Positions 16,184 to 25,913 are shown, numbered from the stretch's first letter. The stretch is 52,877 bases of DNA from an uncultured Collinsella sp. (GCA_902475245.1 CABRYP010000013.1:1-52877), one strand, 5' to 3'. Numbers and translations: made by a program. The notes: generated by a model from the sequence alone, not told the origin.

Positions 16184-16378
16184 TCAGCGGATGCCGAGCT
16201 CATACTCCCGCTCGCGCTCAATATCATTCAGGTACTCATAATCTTCGGAGCTAAGCTCTAGATCATCTTGAGCGAACATGTAGTTCTCGGCCTTAGAACC
16301 AATACTGCAACCGTAGATGGTATTGAGATCGATATGGTCGGTATTGTCGTTGTAAAGGGGGAAAAATCTGCTGGTCAT
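16184..16378 (-). CDS. Small acidic hypothetical protein
   Basis: 64 residues, rich in Asp, Glu and Tyr, with a run of charged residues near the C-terminus (LNDIEREREYELGIR). The ATG at 16378 has AGAGG nine nt upstream; a TTG two codons earlier is less likely. There is no hydrophobic segment and no known motif. It stands alone between the surface-protein gene and the helicase/PIWI-like module, both read in the same direction. A small DNA-mimic or anti-restriction-like role would suit its charge, but nothing specific supports that. Confidence 0.5.
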   Translation of the reverse strand: MTSRFFPLYNDNTDHIDLNTIYGCSIGSKAENYMFAQDDLELSSEDYEYLNDIEREREYELGIR

Positions 16379-16531
16379 GCTCAAGTACCTCTCAACATAA
16401 ACTGAAAACTCGTTTGCTTGGTCTCTTTTTGAGACCCCATCTGATGTGCTATGGCTGCAGTATATGTTCTCCCCTTTTACAATGCAAGCGTAATTTCAAA
16501 AAGTTCTAGGAGCGATAATTGCGCAACACCA

Positions 16532-18427
16532 TCACTTGTCGCCACCGCCATCCTCTACCGCGCCCTCACGCGCAGCGCACTCGTTGAGATACTTGACCGG
16601 AATCGGCCACACGGACGGAGCCTTATAGCGCGAAAGGCCTATGTTGGCCAGCTGAACCAACAACTCAGACAAATCATCGCCGTCGAGTACCTCAATCGAA
16701 CGCACGTGAATCGCAGTCGCCATATCCTCCTGGGTGCCGTTGTTGACGCCCGCAAAATAGCAAGTCTTGCCCGCACGCTCGAACGTTCCAATGCCGTAAT
16801 AAGGCGAGTTGTAGCTCTCGAAAATCTCTTTCTTACGCCCTGCTTTGCCTGTGAGCTGATGCTCACCCACCAGGGCCATAAAGTTATTGGAAAACGTCGT
16901 CAGTCCCGTATCCCGCACGCGCGCAAGCATAGACTGCCCGTCCGCATGCACGTCAAAGACATAGGCGCCCTTATCGAGTTTGCCGTCCGCGGTCAGCAGA
17001 TCGAGCTCCATCTCGTCCTCGGGACCATCCTCTGCCGAATGTGAGGCATAGCGCATGCCCCCATCCGCGCCAATCGCCAACGTAGCGATACGCGAATCCA
17101 GCTCAATCTTGTCCTTTGTTTTATGCGGCACATCGACCAAGCCACACACCGTCACCGACTCAATATCCAAAGCATCAAGATCAAACGCCGTCACCCGCTC
17201 GTCGACAACATCCTGCTTTACCAGCAGTTCTTTGAGCATGGCGCCCAGGATCGCCTCTTGCGCATTGCGATCCTTTTGCTTTGGCGCCACCTTAAACAGT
17301 GGCTCGCACACATCCGGTGTCACGTGCTGTTCCACCACGCCAGCATGTAAGGCATAGCCGTCGTCCTCAGCAACCTCATTGGGCACAACGACAAGGTTCA
17401 GCGCCCGCGAATCCACGGCCCTTCCGCCATACGTTGCGCGAACGCCCCACGAGGAATCGTTAAGTCGATCGGCCAGCTGGCGCGCCACTTCGGCAAGCCC
17501 ATTGCGCGCAAACGACACCACGATTCGCTGCCCCGCCATGCGCTCCGCAACCACGCGCGCGTACTCATCACCCTTGAGCACCTCGTAGAAACTCTTACGC
17601 GGGTATTCCATGAGCGTCACCCGGGCGAAGTCGCTGTAACGGCGTTCGAGAATCTGCAGCTCTCGATACAAAATGCCCTTCTTGGTATAGGCGACCTTGT
17701 CCGCCTGGGCCGAGAACGTCAGATCACGGCGCTTGGACGGCTTGTCGCCCTTGGCTCGGCGCAGGATGTACTCGTCTTTTTGTTCGTGGGCAAGCACCAT
17801 CGTCGCCACGGGCGATAGCCTGTAGCCCACTTGGCTCTTAATCTTTTCGAGCTCTTTCTCGTCACCTTGTGCCCTGCCAATAAGCACACGGCGCTTGGTA
17901 AACGTCCGAATCTTAAGATCAAAGGTGCAATCCTCATCGATAACGATTTCAACCGTTTCGATCTTGGCAGGTCCCCTTCCGTCGCTTTCGACAGCATCGC
18001 GGCGGGCACCCTTGGCGCTAATGACATACAGGTGCCCGGTGTCATTGGGAACTTCGTCCTCAATCCCCTCAAACTGAGAGCAGGAGTTGAACAGCAAGCG
18101 GAGCGCAACGTAATCGTCCAACTCGTTCCAATTAGTTTTAATCGGAACTATCTGCTCCTGATAAAGCGAGGCATTAAGGTCGCCCGTCTGCACGCCCGCT
18201 TTGACCATCAGAAAGACGCGGTTGTCTGCAAGCTGCGTGAGCGCGACGACCTTGCCCGTCTGGCACACATCGGCCATAAAGTTCGCCACGGCATGCTTGC
18301 CCGCATCGCCGACGTTGCACCAAAAGACCGAGTAGCGCTCCTCGGCAGCAGCGGCATCGAGCTGCAACACGAGCTCTGATACGGCGATGTCTCCCAAACC
18401 GCACGGCTGGTTATGCTTCGATTGCAC
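16532..18427 (-). CDS. Predicted Argonaute/PIWI-like partner protein (DdmE-like)
   Basis: 631 residues, no membrane segments. The N-terminal half has no clear match. From ~290 a MID-like region (GQRIVVSFARNGLAEVARQLADRL; VVEQHVTPDVCEP...NAQEAILGAMLKELL) resembles the Argonaute pattern of a hydrophobic strand, a Q-x-V/I segment and an N-x-hhh-x(3)-K-type helix. The C-terminus (LLVQLANIGLSR...SVWPIPVKYLNECA) resembles the end of PIWI domains. I see no convincing DEDX catalytic tetrad, consistent with an inactive guide-binding Argonaute. The GTG start overlaps the helicase-nuclease gene by 17 bp with GGAGG upstream, so the two are coupled. The gene order and sizes fit DdmD-DdmE, a plasmid-elimination system in which DdmE loads a DNA guide and recruits DdmD. 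The homology is by eye and needs profile confirmation. Confidence 0.6.
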   Translation of the reverse strand: MQSKHNQPCGLGDIAVSELVLQLDAAAAEERYSVFWCNVGDAGKHAVANFMADVCQTGKVVALTQLADNRVFLMVKAGVQTGDLNASLYQEQIVPIKTNWNELDDYVALRLLFNSCSQFEGIEDEVPNDTGHLYVISAKGARRDAVESDGRGPAKIETVEIVIDEDCTFDLKIRTFTKRRVLIGRAQGDEKELEKIKSQVGYRLSPVATMVLAHEQKDEYILRRAKGDKPSKRRDLTFSAQADKVAYTKKGILYRELQILERRYSDFARVTLMEYPRKSFYEVLKGDEYARVVAERMAGQRIVVSFARNGLAEVARQLADRLNDSSWGVRATYGGRAVDSRALNLVVVPNEVAEDDGYALHAGVVEQHVTPDVCEPLFKVAPKQKDRNAQEAILGAMLKELLVKQDVVDERVTAFDLDALDIESVTVCGLVDVPHKTKDKIELDSRIATLAIGADGGMRYASHSAEDGPEDEMELDLLTADGKLDKGAYVFDVHADGQSMLARVRDTGLTTFSNNFMALVGEHQLTGKAGRKKEIFESYNSPYYGIGTFERAGKTCYFAGVNNGTQEDMATAIHVRSIEVLDGDDLSELLVQLANIGLSRYKAPSVWPIPVKYLNECAAREGAVEDGGGDK

Positions 18428-21400
18428 GGCCGATCGCCTCCATCATCTCCAAATTGATTGCACCGTCGGCGGCCATATAAGGAACGGAGAACACAGTCCC
18501 CTCAGCATCGAGTGCCTTGGGCACGCACTCAAGCGCTGCCTCATCAGCCAAAACGTTGACGATTAGCAGGCGTTTCGCCCCAACCTTTTGAGCCTTCGCC
18601 CTAAAGCGCTCGGCATCCGACGCCTCGCGACCGTCGCGAACATAAGCGATATAGGCACCGATGCGATAGTGCTTAAAATCGATCCATACCCCGGTCGTGT
18701 TGCCAGCAGCATCGAGCACCTCAAAGTCGCCACCTGTCTCGGCGTGTGCCGCATCGCCACGCGTAAGCGAATAGCGGCCGTCGTAATATGCCTCAAAGAT
18801 TGCCCTTCCGGCAGATTCTCCCAGCTCACCCAGGTAGACCGCCTGGAACATATAGGGCGTCATGTGCGCCGTCGCCGCCGGCTGCAGCGTTGTGGGCACC
18901 CCGTCGCTCGACCAACGCTCACGCACTTCGCGAATTGACAGCAGCTCGGGTACGCGCGCCGCCGCCTGGCTCACCTGGCGAACCGTCGCACCCTTTAAGC
19001 CCTCCTTGCAGTGGCAACGATCCTCCAGACGAGCAGCAATCTGCTCGACGGGCTCACCATCGTAGCTAGGGAATTCAAAGTGCGGCACCTTGCATGCCCC
19101 GCCTTCTGCATAGGCATAGCCATTTGCAGCATGCGACATGCGCAGCGCGGTACTCCGGCGCTCTGGGTATTGCGCGAGATCTTCCCACGGCAGGCAAAAA
19201 TGATGCAGGTAAAAGTCGCGCTCGCCATCAAAAGCAGTGAGATCTTCGTCCCCGGCGTTTAGCGAGGTAACTTTCCACGCCAGCTTTTCGTGCTTTTGCT
19301 TGGCAAGGTTGTTCCTAAAGGCGGCAAGGTTCTGCTGCTTAACGGCAGCGTGTTCCTTGTTGTCCGTCATATGGTTGTTGGCAGCGGCGCAGGCACCAAC
19401 CACCTGCTCAAGCTCGTAGCCCATCGGCAAATCATGCAAGAACGAAAAGTTGCAATCGTTCGCAATCTCGCGGTCGAGCAGCACCTGCACGCAAGGCATC
19501 TTTACACTCGTGCGCATCAGGCGACCCACAGCCTGTGCCACAATGCGAGCGCCTTCGGCCTGATAAGAGAGGGTGTCGCGCACCGGCAGGCTCTTATTAA
19601 CGCCAGATAGAAGCATCCGTACGTTCCGGCGCTTTTGAGTAAACGGAACCTCGCCGCGTGCTACCAGTTCCTCCTGCTCCACCACGCCAAGTAGCGCCTG
19701 CTGGACAAACTTATTTGAGTTGATCTCCACTCCCCAGGTCAAACGACTTGTGGGCGACTCGATATATAAGAAATCAAGATCCATCTTGGGGCGACGGTCG
19801 GCATTTTCAAAGCCGCAATCGACCTGATGAACCATGTCGCACAGATTCTCCGGCACCTTGTATTTGAGATTCTTGGAAAAGCCACCGGCCGAAAGATTGA
19901 TAAACATCAGGGTCGGCTGGCCCAGCTCGAGACGTTTTTGAGCGCCACGCCAACCTGCATCCCATTCCGCAGCGTTAAAGCACGGCACCATGTCCTTGGC
20001 GGCCTCAAGCGATTTCTCGTACGACATCTCGGGGCACTTGATGTTTCTAATCACCAGCTCCGCGACAATCTCGCGCGCAAGATCCAGCGCCAGACTATTG
20101 AATTCGCCATGGTTTCCCATGTGGCGCGTGGTAAAAACGGCTCCCGCCCGTTGCTCGTTACGCGCCACACCACGGGCCCAAGTACTCACGGCAACAAGCG
20201 TCTTGCTCAGGCGCTTCAGCTCAAACTCGATGCTCTTGGCGTCGCTCACGCCCACCCTGTCAGCAATCTTTAAGCGCAAGCGCACCGCAAGTCCCTCACT
20301 CACGCCAATCCCGTCAAAGAACCGCATCGCGCGCTCGTACACCTCGTCGGGCGACACAATGATGCCGCCAAAGGCGCCGCCTGCCAGCGCGACCATGCCG
20401 GCAATTTCCTTGGACTCATCCACCCAGGCAATATCGACGTCGTACTCCTTCGCAGCCTGTTTGTTAAACAGCTTAGTCTGTCGCACGATTTCCTGGTTGA
20501 GCTCGCCAATCCAAGCGTCCTTGCGAACCACGCCATGAACCTCGTCAAGGTAATCGAGGTTGAAGTTTTTGACGGTCGGCGCACTCCATGTTGCGCTCAT
20601 ACACACGCAAGGCGCTTTGGCGGCAATGGAGGCAAGGTAGGCCTCGGGCATGCGCTCAATGCCGTGGCTGGTTAGGTACGTGGTAAACATGTGCTCGATG
20701 GTGGTTTCCATCACTAGATAATCGACACCACGCGCATACATCGAGTCGTCGGCGGCATCGATCTCGTCATTCTTGCGATCTTTAAAGAACAGCGCCAGCA
20801 TCAACGAATCCCAAAAATACTTCTCGCTGGTCTGGTTGTTCCTAATGCCCAGGGCATCGATGATGTTCTTGCGCGAAAGGTCGTCCTTGTACGAAATGCT
20901 GCCGTAGTACAGCTTGTCCATAAGCGTGGCGCAACGGGCGAGATGACCCACCACCATCCTGACCAGACCGCGTGCACGACGCACCGCCTTGCTGACGGTT
21001 TGCTGCCCACTCCCTCCGCGAGTGATAATCATATTGCGAGTACCGCCCTCATTGAGTTTGAAGCGCAACGGATTCGCCGAGTTGTCGCCCACCGAAATAT
21101 CGTCGCTGCCAAACAGATGTCGACCGGAGAGCTGCTCTTCTTTCGCCTCGTCAGACAGCGCAAAAGGCGGACGCAGTTTCATGTCCTTAATACAAGAGGC
21201 GAGTGCCTTTTGAATTTTCTTGGCATCCTTGGCGATTTCTTCGGCATCTTCCTCTACGCTCGCCCGCGAAACCCTGTTCCTCTCGGCGTTTGACCCTTTG
21301 TGATCGCCCGACGTGGAAGCGTGCGTATAGACCGCCATCCATTGATCTCGATTCCCCAGTAGCAAGGGGTCCACCACACCGCCGTTAAAATGACGATCGA

Positions 21401-22343
21401 GGATACGCAATACTTCGTCCGGTTGAAACGTCACGGGATCGTCTGTCAGCGTCGACAGTATGTCGGCCTTCATGTGGTCGATTTCATCAAAGATAAACAG
21501 GCCCTTCTCGGCAGCCATTGCGTTAAAGAGCACAACGCCTGCACCGGTCACTGTATCGATCCTATTGATGAGCTTTTGCGGCGTCAGGGCAATCACATGC
21601 GGTATGCTCTCGTCATTGAGCAGGGCAGACGGCCAAATCTGGGGGATCACCTCCATGCCGCGCGTGATGTTTTTGAGCTCGTGGCTCACAGCCCAACGCA
21701 AGCTCGCATCCGCCGACGATAGCTTGTCGCGAAGGGCGGGGGTCAAACGGTCTGCAACACCTCCCAGACGATTTCGAGTGTCAAGGATGCCCAAAAGGTC
21801 ATCGGCGATCTCCATCGCGTTGCCCCACGCTCGCTTAATGATGCGATGAGAGCTCTCGTCGTCCGCCTCGATGGGACACGGAATGTCGCGCACGCCCACG
21901 GCGCCCTTACCGCGCGTAGTCTCAATCCAATGCAGGATGTTATCGCCCGCACGCGGAAGATCGAACACCATGCGCTGCGCGGCATCGCCATCCATGCCCT
22001 GTTCAACCAGCAATTTGCGCACGCTCGCAACGTAGTTGTCGCGGTTGTCCTTACCCGGCACCACAAACACCAGGTAACGACGGCCCGGGCACTTGTTAAA
22101 ACAGCCCGAATCGTCCCAGCCACCGGCGATGAGGTCGGCTGTGACCTGCTCGGCCGTATAGTTTTTACCCGAGCCCGTCGTGGCGCCCAAAAAGTACAGG
22201 CCATTGTTGCCCTGATCCTTGGGGGCAAACAGCGCACGCTCAAAAAACTCGCGCATCGCCTTTTGACGTGCAAGATAGGGAGCGAGCTCCTTGTCGTCCG
22301 CAGACGACGGATTCGATTGGCAGTTGAGATCCCACATAGCCAT
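18411..22343 (-). CDS. SF2-type helicase with C-terminal PD-(D/E)xK nuclease (DdmD-like)
   Basis: A 1310-residue fusion. Walker A GATTGSGK (53-60) and Walker B FIFDEIDH (~284-290, DEID form) mark the first RecA-like domain; QAVGRLMRT (~950-960) is a motif VI arginine finger region of the second. The C-terminal ~120 residues contain FEVLDAAGNTTGVWIDFKHYR, giving a D-x(n)-D1222-x-K1224 nuclease core, then KRLLIVNVL. This helicase-nuclease order is that of DdmD (~1190 residues in Vibrio), which degrades plasmid DNA with DdmE. The ATG at 22343 is 7 nt after CGGAGG; a TTG at 22349 is too close to it. It overlaps the PIWI-like gene, so the two form one translational unit. The alternative is an unrelated restriction helicase. 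Confidence 0.65.
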   Translation of the reverse strand: MAMWDLNCQSNPSSADDKELAPYLARQKAMREFFERALFAPKDQGNNGLYFLGATTGSGKNYTAEQVTADLIAGGWDDSGCFNKCPGRRYLVFVVPGKDNRDNYVASVRKLLVEQGMDGDAAQRMVFDLPRAGDNILHWIETTRGKGAVGVRDIPCPIEADDESSHRIIKRAWGNAMEIADDLLGILDTRNRLGGVADRLTPALRDKLSSADASLRWAVSHELKNITRGMEVIPQIWPSALLNDESIPHVIALTPQKLINRIDTVTGAGVVLFNAMAAEKGLFIFDEIDHMKADILSTLTDDPVTFQPDEVLRILDRHFNGGVVDPLLLGNRDQWMAVYTHASTSGDHKGSNAERNRVSRASVEEDAEEIAKDAKKIQKALASCIKDMKLRPPFALSDEAKEEQLSGRHLFGSDDISVGDNSANPLRFKLNEGGTRNMIITRGGSGQQTVSKAVRRARGLVRMVVGHLARCATLMDKLYYGSISYKDDLSRKNIIDALGIRNNQTSEKYFWDSLMLALFFKDRKNDEIDAADDSMYARGVDYLVMETTIEHMFTTYLTSHGIERMPEAYLASIAAKAPCVCMSATWSAPTVKNFNLDYLDEVHGVVRKDAWIGELNQEIVRQTKLFNKQAAKEYDVDIAWVDESKEIAGMVALAGGAFGGIIVSPDEVYERAMRFFDGIGVSEGLAVRLRLKIADRVGVSDAKSIEFELKRLSKTLVAVSTWARGVARNEQRAGAVFTTRHMGNHGEFNSLALDLAREIVAELVIRNIKCPEMSYEKSLEAAKDMVPCFNAAEWDAGWRGAQKRLELGQPTLMFINLSAGGFSKNLKYKVPENLCDMVHQVDCGFENADRRPKMDLDFLYIESPTSRLTWGVEINSNKFVQQALLGVVEQEELVARGEVPFTQKRRNVRMLLSGVNKSLPVRDTLSYQAEGARIVAQAVGRLMRTSVKMPCVQVLLDREIANDCNFSFLHDLPMGYELEQVVGACAAANNHMTDNKEHAAVKQQNLAAFRNNLAKQKHEKLAWKVTSLNAGDEDLTAFDGERDFYLHHFCLPWEDLAQYPERRSTALRMSHAANGYAYAEGGACKVPHFEFPSYDGEPVEQIAARLEDRCHCKEGLKGATVRQVSQAAARVPELLSIREVRERWSSDGVPTTLQPAATAHMTPYMFQAVYLGELGESAGRAIFEAYYDGRYSLTRGDAAHAETGGDFEVLDAAGNTTGVWIDFKHYRIGAYIAYVRDGREASDAERFRAKAQKVGAKRLLIVNVLADEAALECVPKALDAEGTVFSVPYMAADGAINLEMMEAIGRAIEA

Positions 22344-22476
22344 GGTCAAACCTCCGATTTAGTTGTTACACGTGTTTGATACCATCCCGTGCGGACAAAA
22401 CTCGCGCTGGGCGGTCAAGGCGGCGGCGTCCATGCCGCTTGAGAGAAGAAAGAAAGGAAAGAGGAGCAGTCAGCGA

Positions 22477-22660
22477 CTACTCGCACGAAGCGAGCAGTTT
22501 CTTAAGATCGCACTCCAACGCCTCGCGCTCTTTGGCATCGATCACTGCAAGGGCAACACGCATCAGGGATGCATCGGCGGCAGACTCCTGAACCTGGTCG
22601 GGGCGCTTGCTAAAGCTTTTCCCGGCAGCCTTCCGATCGGTCGCGCCGTTCAGTGCGGTG
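22477..22660 (-). pseudogene. Frameshifted 3' continuation of the 22662 gene (probable)
   Basis: Directly after the stop of the upstream gene, another frame reads LATALNGATDRKAAGKSF and onward to KKLLASCE and a TAG at 22477-22479, with natural amino-acid composition but no start codon or ribosome site. One missing base in the CTTTAG run at 22662-22667 would fuse it to the upstream protein, giving ~268 residues. Either the gene carries a recent 1-nt deletion or the assembly has an error. Confidence 0.45.
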
Positions 22661-22661
22661 G

Positions 22662-23282
22662 CTAAAGATTGTCATCGGACTTTGCGCTGGCTTTGGCCGC
22701 CTCTTCGCCCGCGATCAGGTCCTTAACCGTTATATACGCACTGTACGTAGCATCCTCGATCTTTTCCAAAACATCATCAGGGTCGCAAGTGCCCCAAGTT
22801 TCTTCGAGGACTCGAGCCAATCCCCAAGCAGCGCTGAGCAGGACGTCAACGTCCTTTAGATCTAAATGATCGACCGTAAAGGGATAGTCCGCGCACTCCA
22901 GTAGATACGTGTCAACTGCGCCAATTGCCTCAGCCACGTATGGCTCAAGATCGCAATGGGGTTGGAGGGCGCACAGCGCCTTGTGCGGATCGGTCGGCTC
23001 GATCCAATACAGCGTTGTCGCATCCTCGCATTTCTCGAGCGGATAACGCTCAACCGCCTTCTCCCAACTTTCATACCAAGGATCGGCGTCGCCGTCCGTC
23101 ATCGACCTGCAAAGATCAATCGCCGCAGAAACAGTCGCACACGAGCATCTATAACTGGCGCCTTTCCTAAAATCATCATTGAGCTCGTCGTCGCCAGACA
23201 GCCTCGCCTCCATGATCAGAAACGGGCCGTCATCATCTGTAATGCTCATGGGATAGTTGTCACATTCGTAGTACGGATACAT
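22662..23282 (-). CDS. Hypothetical acidic protein, possibly C-terminally truncated
   Basis: 206 residues starting MYPYYECDNYPM at an ATG with GGAG five nt upstream (a longer frame to 23456 has no ribosome site). It is acidic, with several Cys (ASYRCSCATVSAAIDLCRS ~44-60, DLEPYVAEA ~105) and helical C-terminal half. No known domain recognised. It is the second gene of a small operon with the 108-residue gene (28-bp gap), upstream of the DdmDE-like pair and on the same strand, with 318 bp before the helicase start. It could be an accessory or immunity-type component of that module, or unrelated cargo. Confidence 0.65.
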   Translation of the reverse strand: MYPYYECDNYPMSITDDDGPFLIMEARLSGDDELNDDFRKGASYRCSCATVSAAIDLCRSMTDGDADPWYESWEKAVERYPLEKCEDATTLYWIEPTDPHKALCALQPHCDLEPYVAEAIGAVDTYLLECADYPFTVDHLDLKDVDVLLSAAWGLARVLEETWGTCDPDDVLEKIEDATYSAYITVKDLIAGEEAAKASAKSDDNL

Positions 23283-23310
23283 TTTGTCTCCAATCAACCG
23301 TTCGGTCACA

Positions 23311-23637
23311 TTAACAAGCAATATCAAAACCGCGCTCACGCGGAGGGTTGTCGTCCTCGATCCATTCGAGCCCGTCGTTCTCATCGATTCCGGCATCGGG
23401 GACTGACGACCATCTGAACTCGAAACCAAGCTGGTCAAGCTCATCGACTCGCTCACTGATTACTCCGTACGCATCCAACGCATTCTCGAAATCCTCCGAA
23501 GACACATAGCCGCGCTCGCACTGCTTGCGCATCTGGTGCAAACGACCCATGGCGGCAGCGATGATCTCGCGAAGAACGATAACCTCGCGCTCGCATACAT
23601 CGATGTTTCCTTTGTTGAGCTTGATGCAATCGGACAT
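23311..23637 (-). CDS. Small hypothetical protein, helical
   Basis: 108 residues from the ATG at 23637, which has GGGAGG five nt upstream. The frame runs on to 23952 but without coding character. The central part (CEREVIVLREIIAAAMGRLHQMRKQCERG, ~17-45) is strongly amphipathic helix; the C-terminus is acidic (GIDENDGLEWIEDDNPP). No family recognised. It heads a two-gene operon with the 22662 gene and is divergent from the 720-residue gene across 109 bp, so the two promoters are probably shared or overlapping. Confidence 0.65.
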   Translation of the reverse strand: MSDCIKLNKGNIDVCEREVIVLREIIAAAMGRLHQMRKQCERGYVSSEDFENALDAYGVISERVDELDQLGFEFRWSSVPDAGIDENDGLEWIEDDNPPRERGFDIAC

Positions 23638-23746
23638 AACGGCCTCCCTGGTTTTAAGCCTTTTCGCTTGATTCCATTGAACAGCCGCAAACAGCCGCGT
23701 AATATGACTTTTATCGGGTTTTAAATTTTGGCTGTTTGGAGCATTA

Positions 23747-25909
23747 ATGCTTGATTCCGAACAAGAGCCGTTTAGCTGGGGTTTCGAGGCTGGCTTTCTT
23801 CGCTCTCCCGTCAATCCCCGCATGCTTCTTCTTAACAGAACGCCAGAGATTGATTGCGCCGATGACGGAAACGCAACCGGCAATGCAAGCGCATGGAATC
23901 TCGTCTCCGTAGCCAACGACCTATTACGCGTCGACTTAAGCTCGCTTTTCAACGAGATTGGGGGCCACTTTCGTGAGCGAGCAAAATTGCGCTTTTACAT
24001 CGATTTGCAGAACGCCATTCGTCAGCCCCCTGCTCCCCACGATGCGCAACACGCTTCGATGGACTACGCAGCCGAACCAGACCATGACGACTGGCTCGAT
24101 CCAGACGATTCCGACCAAGAGTCCGCGCAAGCAGAATTGAACGAAGCCGAAATCGAAGTCAACCTTCAAAAACAAAAGGAACGCGACCTCGATTTCTTTG
24201 CTCCGATATTCGATAAAGCCATTACGCGCCATGCACACGGAGAGATATCTGGCATGGCCAGGTATCTCCTTGAAAATGTCTGCAGGCAGTGTGTCATGAA
24301 CATCACAGCGATTCCCGACTATCGCTATTACAGCTGCTGGATGAACAACAACGCTATTGAGTGCAACGAAATCAACCGCCTGTACCGCGCGGTGATCACG
24401 ACATCGGCCCAACTCAATAAGCAAGAAATGGCGTCCCTCTTCAGCTCCTATCTCAAGCTCGTGTCGAACGACATGGACATTACAACTACCAACGGCAAGA
24501 CCGGGCTAACAGAACCGGTGCCGTATAAACGCGACAATCCAAGAGACAACTATCCAAAGGTCAACTCGCAGATAGAAACAGCTTGCGTTTGCACCAATAC
24601 CGATCTCTTTCGAGCGCTTCTCATTGTTTTTTATCAGGAATGTCTGGAGCTTGCCCCGCTGCTTAAAAACACCGAGGCACCTAGCCTGCTCGCGCAAAAC
24701 GAAGAGTTTTTCCCAGCCGCCATCAAAACAAGCGACCCGCGACAATTTCGATTATTCGATAATCAGCTGCCGGCAATCATCCGCTTTGGCGACGCTTTTG
24801 CATACGCAGCCAAAAAGCACTTGCCCGGAAACGAAACGGCTCAAAAGCTCGAAGAACATTTGAGCGATATAAAACGCATGAATAGCGCCCCCTTTATGCA
24901 GGCGTTTCGCAAGAACTATCTCGAGGCTATGCGCGAGAACCAAATCTACGCAAATGGAGACTTCCATACGTATGCAGAGCTTAACGACCAGGAAAACCTC
25001 AATAGGCTCGTAAGGCTTCAAGCTGTTATTGCAAAGGCAGGAGAGCTTTACTTCACCGAAGAGGAATGTTCCTTTGCAAGCCTTTATGCCCGCATCCTCC
25101 ACGAGCTGCTGCTGTGCGGTATTATGCCGATAACATGCCAAACCTGTGGTTCGCTCTTTTTTCCGACCGGCCCTAACAGCAAGTACTGCGATCGATATAA
25201 CGCGGCGACCAAGCTCTATTGCAACCCGCGGCACAACGCCAAAAAACATCTTGGTCGCAAATCACCCCGCGACGTCGCACTCAATATACGGAGAAAAGCC
25301 GGCACGGCATACGAAAAGGGTTTAACGGATTGTGCCCACTATTTTGACAGCCTTGGCAATTTTGTTCTCGATGGTCTTGGCCCAACATACCAAGCGAGCG
25401 ACCTAATTTCCGACGAGCTCTATGCGGCATGGCTGTCTATCGTCAACCAGCCCAATTGCAGGACAAAAATCAGGCGACCAGATAGGAACGGTTTTCCATA
25501 CCCCGTACTGTGGTACGGATTCATCCTCAATGGCATACAGTATGTACAAGTCGAGTTTCCCGAAGCCGAGTACCCGGCGCTTTTTGAACGCTTGAGCCAG
25601 CTCGCCGAAAGCCCGCAATCAAAGTGCACGCTGAAGCACAAGGGACCCGGCGAGCACCCATACAGCTCATGGCTTATCAAGTTATACGAGTTGTTGGAGA
25701 TCATTGCGCAAATTAATAGCGCCGACCAGGTGGCAAAGCCCATTCCATTGCTTGGAATAGATAGGGACGATTGTGTCTCGACCGACCCGACCGCCCAAGG
25801 CACACGGAGCGCGCCCGACGCATGCGTCTACAGCACCGGCACGATAGATAGCCTTAGCTTTACCGTGTATACGAAGGGATATGACCCGGAAAAGCGGGAA
25901 CGAGCCTGA
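23747..25909 (+). CDS. Large hypothetical protein with Cys4 zinc-knuckle (DUF6076-like)
   Basis: 720 residues, soluble. The N-terminal half contains an acidic segment (EPDHDDWLDPDDSDQESAQ ~110-128). Around residues 463-492 lies a zinc-ribbon-like cluster, CQTCGSLFFPTGPNSKYC...LYC, the style seen in DUF6076 and related proteins that occur beside mobile-element and defence genes. The sequence after it (RHNAKKHLGRKSPRD) is basic and could bind nucleic acid. GGAG lies five nt before the ATG. It stands alone, divergent from the small operon and convergent with the phage-fragment/R-M side. Base composition is more AT-rich than the core genes. Function unknown; DUF assignment is from memory and tentative. 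Confidence 0.7.
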   Translation: MLDSEQEPFSWGFEAGFLRSPVNPRMLLLNRTPEIDCADDGNATGNASAWNLVSVANDLLRVDLSSLFNEIGGHFRERAKLRFYIDLQNAIRQPPAPHDAQHASMDYAAEPDHDDWLDPDDSDQESAQAELNEAEIEVNLQKQKERDLDFFAPIFDKAITRHAHGEISGMARYLLENVCRQCVMNITAIPDYRYYSCWMNNNAIECNEINRLYRAVITTSAQLNKQEMASLFSSYLKLVSNDMDITTTNGKTGLTEPVPYKRDNPRDNYPKVNSQIETACVCTNTDLFRALLIVFYQECLELAPLLKNTEAPSLLAQNEEFFPAAIKTSDPRQFRLFDNQLPAIIRFGDAFAYAAKKHLPGNETAQKLEEHLSDIKRMNSAPFMQAFRKNYLEAMRENQIYANGDFHTYAELNDQENLNRLVRLQAVIAKAGELYFTEEECSFASLYARILHELLLCGIMPITCQTCGSLFFPTGPNSKYCDRYNAATKLYCNPRHNAKKHLGRKSPRDVALNIRRKAGTAYEKGLTDCAHYFDSLGNFVLDGLGPTYQASDLISDELYAAWLSIVNQPNCRTKIRRPDRNGFPYPVLWYGFILNGIQYVQVEFPEAEYPALFERLSQLAESPQSKCTLKHKGPGEHPYSSWLIKLYELLEIIAQINSADQVAKPIPLLGIDRDDCVSTDPTAQGTRSAPDACVYSTGTIDSLSFTVYTKGYDPEKRERA

Positions 25910-25913
25910 TGTA

